DNA of 64,000 nt from positions 88,085 to 152,084 of the forward strand of contig JASBNA010000086.1 in NCBI GenBank assembly GCA_038087015.1, written 5' to 3'. Position numbers and translations under genes: made by a program. Source of the stretch: Cerrena zonata. Its lineage: Eukaryota > Basidiomycota > Agaricomycetes > Polyporales > Cerrenaceae. Below the pieces are notes generated by a model. That model was not told the DNA's origin. It searched no databases and saw only the letters and a program-made list of their open reading frames with translations. This document shows, one piece after another, positions 59,762 to 64,000 of this stretch (within the stretch, counting starts at the first letter, position 1; the number at the start of each line of letters is the position of its first letter).

Positions 59762-62508
59762 ATGACTAGCATTTACACTTCTGACATTAAACATCATAGG
59801 AAGGCTCCTCCTCCTCCAGGTTCTAATACCTCCTCTTCTTCATCGACGTCCCTTGCTTATCATAATATGACCTCTTCGATCCCTCCTCCCCTTTCATCCT
59901 CGTCAACTTCAAATTCAAATACTTCGGGTGCTACAATGGCTTCAACCCTTGATGAAGGTAATACTTCAACTACATCTTCCAATTCTTCAAAATCAATCCA
60001 GTTAAATATTAATTCAAATAAACGTCAATCTGGTTGGGTTCATGTTAAAGATGATGGTATTTTTACTTCATTTCGTTGGAATAAAAGATTTATGATTATT
60101 AATGATAAAACTCTTAATTTTTATAAAAATGAACCAATCGCTCATGCTACCCTCGATTCAAATTCAATGAATACAAATGCTCCTGATTTATCTTTCCCTT
60201 TAAACTTAATTAGTAGCATTAATTTAAAACCAAATTCTGGTTACTCGAAAAACAAGTCAAACTTTAGAAATCATTCCTAAAAATAATGGTAAATCAATGT
60301 TAATATCAATAAAATCAAATAATGATTATTTGGATTGGTTAGATGCTTTTACTAATAAATGTCCTCTAATTAATATTGGTAACCAAAATAATACTAATGT
60401 TTTAAATGGTGGTACAGGAGTCTCAAATCCAATTAATTTCACTCATAAAGGTTCATGTTGGTTTTGATCCAGCTAGTGGTAATTTTACTGGATTACCTGA
60501 TAGTTGGAAAAACTTATTACAACATTCTAAAATCACTAATGAAGATTGGAAAAAGGATCCAGTGGCTGTTATTGAAGTTTTGGAATTTTATTCAGATATA
60601 AATGGTGGTAATTCTGCTGCTTCGACTCCAATGAGCTCTCCAGCTATTGGTAATAATCCAGCTAATAAAAATTTACAAGATTTGACCAAACCTCCTCAAA
60701 ATAGAAATCAAAATCAAGCAAATAATAATCCTCAATTTAAACCAATTAGAGCGGCTCCAAAACCTCCAGCTCCTTATCATTTAACTCATCAACAAAATAA
60801 ATCTTTTAGTGGCTCATTACCAAGTGATTCTAATAATCAAGATAATCAAAATAATGAATATACCAATAATATTTCCCCTCTTAATAATTTATTAAATAAT
60901 TCTAATAAAGCGTCTGACCCAAAGTCTGCTCCTAATAATGATTTAATTCCTGTTAGAAGGGCCCCACCCCCTCCTTCATCCAATAATAATAATAATAATA
61001 AACAAAATTTACCTACTGGTTTAGGTATATCAAATTCAGGACAAAATCAATCTCCAAGTTCAATTCCAAAACAAAGTCCGCCAACTTTACCTAAAAACAA
61101 ACTTCATCCAGATTTGAAAATCCAAACTGGTCTTAATCAAACTCCAAATAATAAATATCCAACCCCACCTGCTAGTGCCCCAGTGACTGGACCTACTTAT
61201 ATAAAACCATTTGGTTTAAATAAAACTCCAGCTCAAGGACAATATCAAAATCAATCACAAAATCAATATCAAAATCAAAACCATTATCAAAATCCTCCAT
61301 TATCTGCATCTGCTAATCAACAACACTTTCAAACTGGTAAAACCGGAATTAATATTAAACCAATTGCAACTGGAGCTGGTGGACTACCATCTTCAATTTC
61401 ACAACAAGATGCCCCAATTAAACCTCTTCAACCTCAACCACGTCAACCGGCACATCATCAACATCAACAATCTCAAGCTTCTAATAAATTGAATCAACCA
61501 AATGGTAATCCACCAATGGGACCGGCTCAAAATAAGACTGCCAAACAAATAAAGAAGGAAAGAGAAAAATTGAATGATATGCAAATTATTGCAAAATTGA
61601 AAACTGTGGTTAATAATAATGACCCAACACCATTATTTAAAATTATTGAAAAAGCTGGACAAGGTGCTTCAGGGGCAGTTTATTTAGCAGAATCATTAAA
61701 TAAAGGAGATGAAAATAATAAAGTTGCTATTAAACAAATGGATTTAAATGTTCAACCAAGAAAAGAATTAATTATTAATGAAATTTTAGTTATGAAAGAT
61801 AGTCAGCATAAAAATATTGTTAATTTCTTAGATTCATATTTGAGAGGAAATTCTGATTTATGGGTTATAATGGAATATATGGAAGGAGGATCATTAACCG
61901 AAGTTATTGAAAATAATGAATGTAAATTGAGTGAAAAACAAATTGCCACAATATGTTTAGAAACATTAAAAGGTTTACAACATTTACATAAAAAACATAT
62001 TATTCACAGAGATATTAAATCAGATAATGTTTTATTAGATGCGAAAGGAAATGTTAAAATTACCGATTTTGGATTCTGTGCAAAATTAACCGATCAAAGA
62101 AATAAAAGAGCTACAATGGTTGGTACTCCATACTGGATGGCTCCAGAAGTTGTTAAACAAAAAGAATATGATGAGAAAGTTGATGTTTGGTCATTAGGTA
62201 TTATGACAATTGAAATGATTGAAGGTGAACCACCATATTTGAATGAAGAACCCTTAAAAGCATTATATTTAATTGCAACTAATGGTACACCAAAATTGAA
62301 GAAACCTGATTTATTATCAAATTCAATTAAAAAATTCTTATCAATTTGTTTATGTGTCAATGTTATGTACAGAGCTCTGACCGATGAATTATTAGAGCAT
62401 TCTTTCATTCAACATAAATCTGGTAAAGTTGAAGAATTGGCTCCGTTATTAGAATTGAGGAAAAATCCTCAAAATCATAACTATAGTGATGAAGAAGATG
62501 ATGACTAA
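59762..62508 (+). CDS. CLA4: PAK kinase Cla4, two frame breaks
   Basis: Cla4 is a Cdc42 effector for septin assembly, budding and hyphal growth. The N-terminal part is Ser/Pro-rich, then a PH domain (about residues 90-210: SGWVHVKDDGIFTSFRWNKR), which identifies Cla4 over Ste20. Frame changes at an A run (60248-60252) and a GG (60450-60451), one base too many at each. The repaired join gives KTSQTLEIIPKNNGKSM, then SNPINFTHKVHVGFDPASGN, a CRIB motif. A Gln/Pro/Asn-rich linker follows to about residue 590. The kinase part has GQGASGAVYLAES, VAIKQMDL, HRDIKSDNVLLD, DFGFC and GTPYWMAPEV. Repaired length is about 914 aa. Confidence 0.9.
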
Positions 62509-64000
62509 GTCCATAGCTTGTCTTTTTTTAATCTATGTTCTTTCCTTCTTTTCATATATACATATTTTTTTATTAATTTCTTGTTATTATTGTTAGTTTA
62601 GTATTTTAGTTTAGTACTTTAGTTATTATTATTATTATTATTATTATTCTTATGATTCTTATTATTCTTATTATTAATATTTTCTTTAATTTTTTTATAT
62701 ACGTTTTGTCTTCGTGTTCTATTTTGCAGTGATAAGTCCACTCTTGTGTGTCATTTGAATTGTTTGATTATACGTATCAATGCACAGGCTACGTCGGTTA
62801 AATAAGGTTAATTTTAATTAACTTCAATAATCAAGGCAAACAAACAAATAACAAAATTGAAAAGGTCCCAATTCAAAAAAATAATAATACTCATTACCTC
62901 TCACAAAAATCAAATTAAAATACGACAGAACAACCTAGAACAGATAAAAGGGATTGCTACACCAACTTTTAAGTTAAACCTTAATGGTTTGCTTGTGTTA
63001 TGTCATCGTCGTTGCAAAATCAGGGTTTAAGTAAATATAGTAATGAAAATTTTTTCATGTAAAACTTCACCTCATAGAATAGCTAAACTTTACCGACTTT
63101 GAATCACTGGCAGAGTCAACCATTGAGAGGAGTTTGTCAAGACGAACCAACAACAAAAACAAACACTTATTGTGGTTTCACGTAATGGTTTACAATTATG
63201 ATTGACATGAGCATATTGTTCTCTCGATGGTGCATACATTGACAATTATTTAGACTTAGCATGAATTAGACGAATAATTTGAAGCTTCAATGGCGAAAAG
63301 CGTCAGAAAAGACAAGTGAAGAGTCCTTTTTGTTTGTCTTTTCTGTCTTTTTTTTTATCTCTGCTTTTCCACGTCAAAAGGCGGCGTATTGCAGGCTAAG
63401 TTTAATGCATAGAAAAGAGTTTGAAGCAGAGCCCATCCCAGAACCATGGCAATATGGCGGCATCTTACAGCGGAATCAGGCACTAGGCCGTAGTCTATTC
63501 TTCAGTTGCTGATTCAGATTCAGAAACTGGCAGTGAGATTAGGCAAGTTCCGAGGGCCACAAGAAAAAAAACACTAAACAAAAGCAGATCCATTCGGGGA
63601 CTTCTGCAATGGACCGAGGAGTCACGTGATGACACACAAACGGAATGGACGAAAAAGATACAAAAAGCCGGCCAACAAGCAAACAAAGAAAACAAAACAA
63701 ATAATAAGTGAAAAATAATTATGAAAAAACAAAAAAAATAATGTTTTAAAAAAAAAAAAAATTTGAAAAAAAAAAAAAAAAGACATTGTATGAAAAAATA
63801 ATATATAAAATAAGATAAAATTAGATAAGTTGATATTGCATGTGGTGCATGTGGTGCATGTGGTGCATGCATTTACTGCATGCACTAGTGGCTAAACCAC
63901 TTTAGAAAATTCGAGATGCGCAAAGGGGAATACAAACGTTTGGATGGCCTGATCGAATTGCAGAAATCCACAATAGAGTCGAAAAAAAAAAAAAAACATA
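62509..64000. other. Right-end intergenic region
   Basis: No gene is supported in the last 1.5 kb. It holds an ATT microsatellite (62625-62650), the Cbf1-type site TCACGTGA (63622-63629), A and T runs, and a 9-bp repeat (63838-63870). ORFs of 77 and 125 codons near 63.3-63.9 kb are low-complexity. Confidence 0.5.
63838..63870. repeat. GCATGTGGT tandem repeat
   Basis: Three GCATGTGGT units and a partial one lead into TGCATGCA. Short and perfect. Confidence 0.85.

Noticed and set aside
63279..63885. ORFs of 77-125 codons at the right end
   Set aside because: Low-complexity Phe runs and repeat translation.
1..64000. Programmed ribosomal frameshifting as cause of the breaks
   Set aside because: Both +1 and -1 changes occur with no shared site, and most fall in homopolymers.
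1..64000. tRNA, rRNA, retrotransposon, CRISPR or telomere repeats
   Set aside because: No T-arm, anticodon stem, reverse transcriptase, LTR or spaced-repeat pattern was found by reading. Repeats present are simple satellites.

Overview
The window is nuclear DNA of a budding yeast, most likely of the CTG-serine clade (Serinales; Candida/Debaryomyces relatives). The gene set is saccharomycotine throughout: TRP3 fusion, MCD4, SEN54, RPA34, RFA3, HOL1, MIR1, TPK and CLA4. Genes are compact on both strands. CTG codons are rare and are missing from the abundantly used MIR1 and ALD reading frames. Six of them sit in a Gln/Ser-rich tail of the PKA kinase, where serine fits better than leucine. No rRNA, tRNA, transposon, LTR, CRISPR or telomere sequence was recognised.

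Layout. 1-12.6 kb: a truncated PQ-loop transporter, peroxisomal FAA2, SGF11, SEN54, a mitochondrial protein of unknown role, UPF3, THP1, an F-box protein and an RCF3-like protein. 12.6-27.2 kb: AIM14-type reductase, AIR1/2, TVP18, a YGR210C-like GTPase, a J-domain protein, MCD4, TRP3 and RFA3. 27.3-38.9 kb: DOA1, SAC1, YRA1 (one short intron), HOL1, an RNase III-like double-stranded-RNA-binding protein and MIR1. 38.9-47 kb: a long repeat-rich intergenic stretch, mitochondrial aldehyde dehydrogenase, a small secreted protein, a tandem pair of seven-helix membrane proteins and a GT62 mannosyltransferase. 47-64 kb: RPA34, a putative N-myristoylated protein, an RraA-like protein, a GID5-like armadillo protein, a PKA catalytic subunit, an NPR1/HAL5-like kinase and the PAK kinase CLA4, the last behind a 1.8-kb intergenic region.

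Several genes share themes without forming an operon. SGF11 (SAGA), THP1 (TREX-2), YRA1, AIR1/2 and UPF3 act in nuclear RNA export and decay. MCD4, GT62, TVP18 and SAC1 act in the ER and Golgi. Family-typical promoter sites were found: a Gcn4 site before TRP3, an MCB box before RFA3 and a PAC box before RPA34.

Two things stand out. First, twelve genes, several essential elsewhere, are each split by one to three one-base frame changes (18 in all, of both signs, many in homopolymers). This looks like uncorrected sequence error more than biology, and intact proteins should be inferred from the frame changes described. Second, the gene at 35.6-37.5 kb encodes an RNase III fold with two double-stranded-RNA-binding domains in which every catalytic acidic position appears replaced. 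It is the best candidate here for an unusual, possibly RNA-interference-related, protein.
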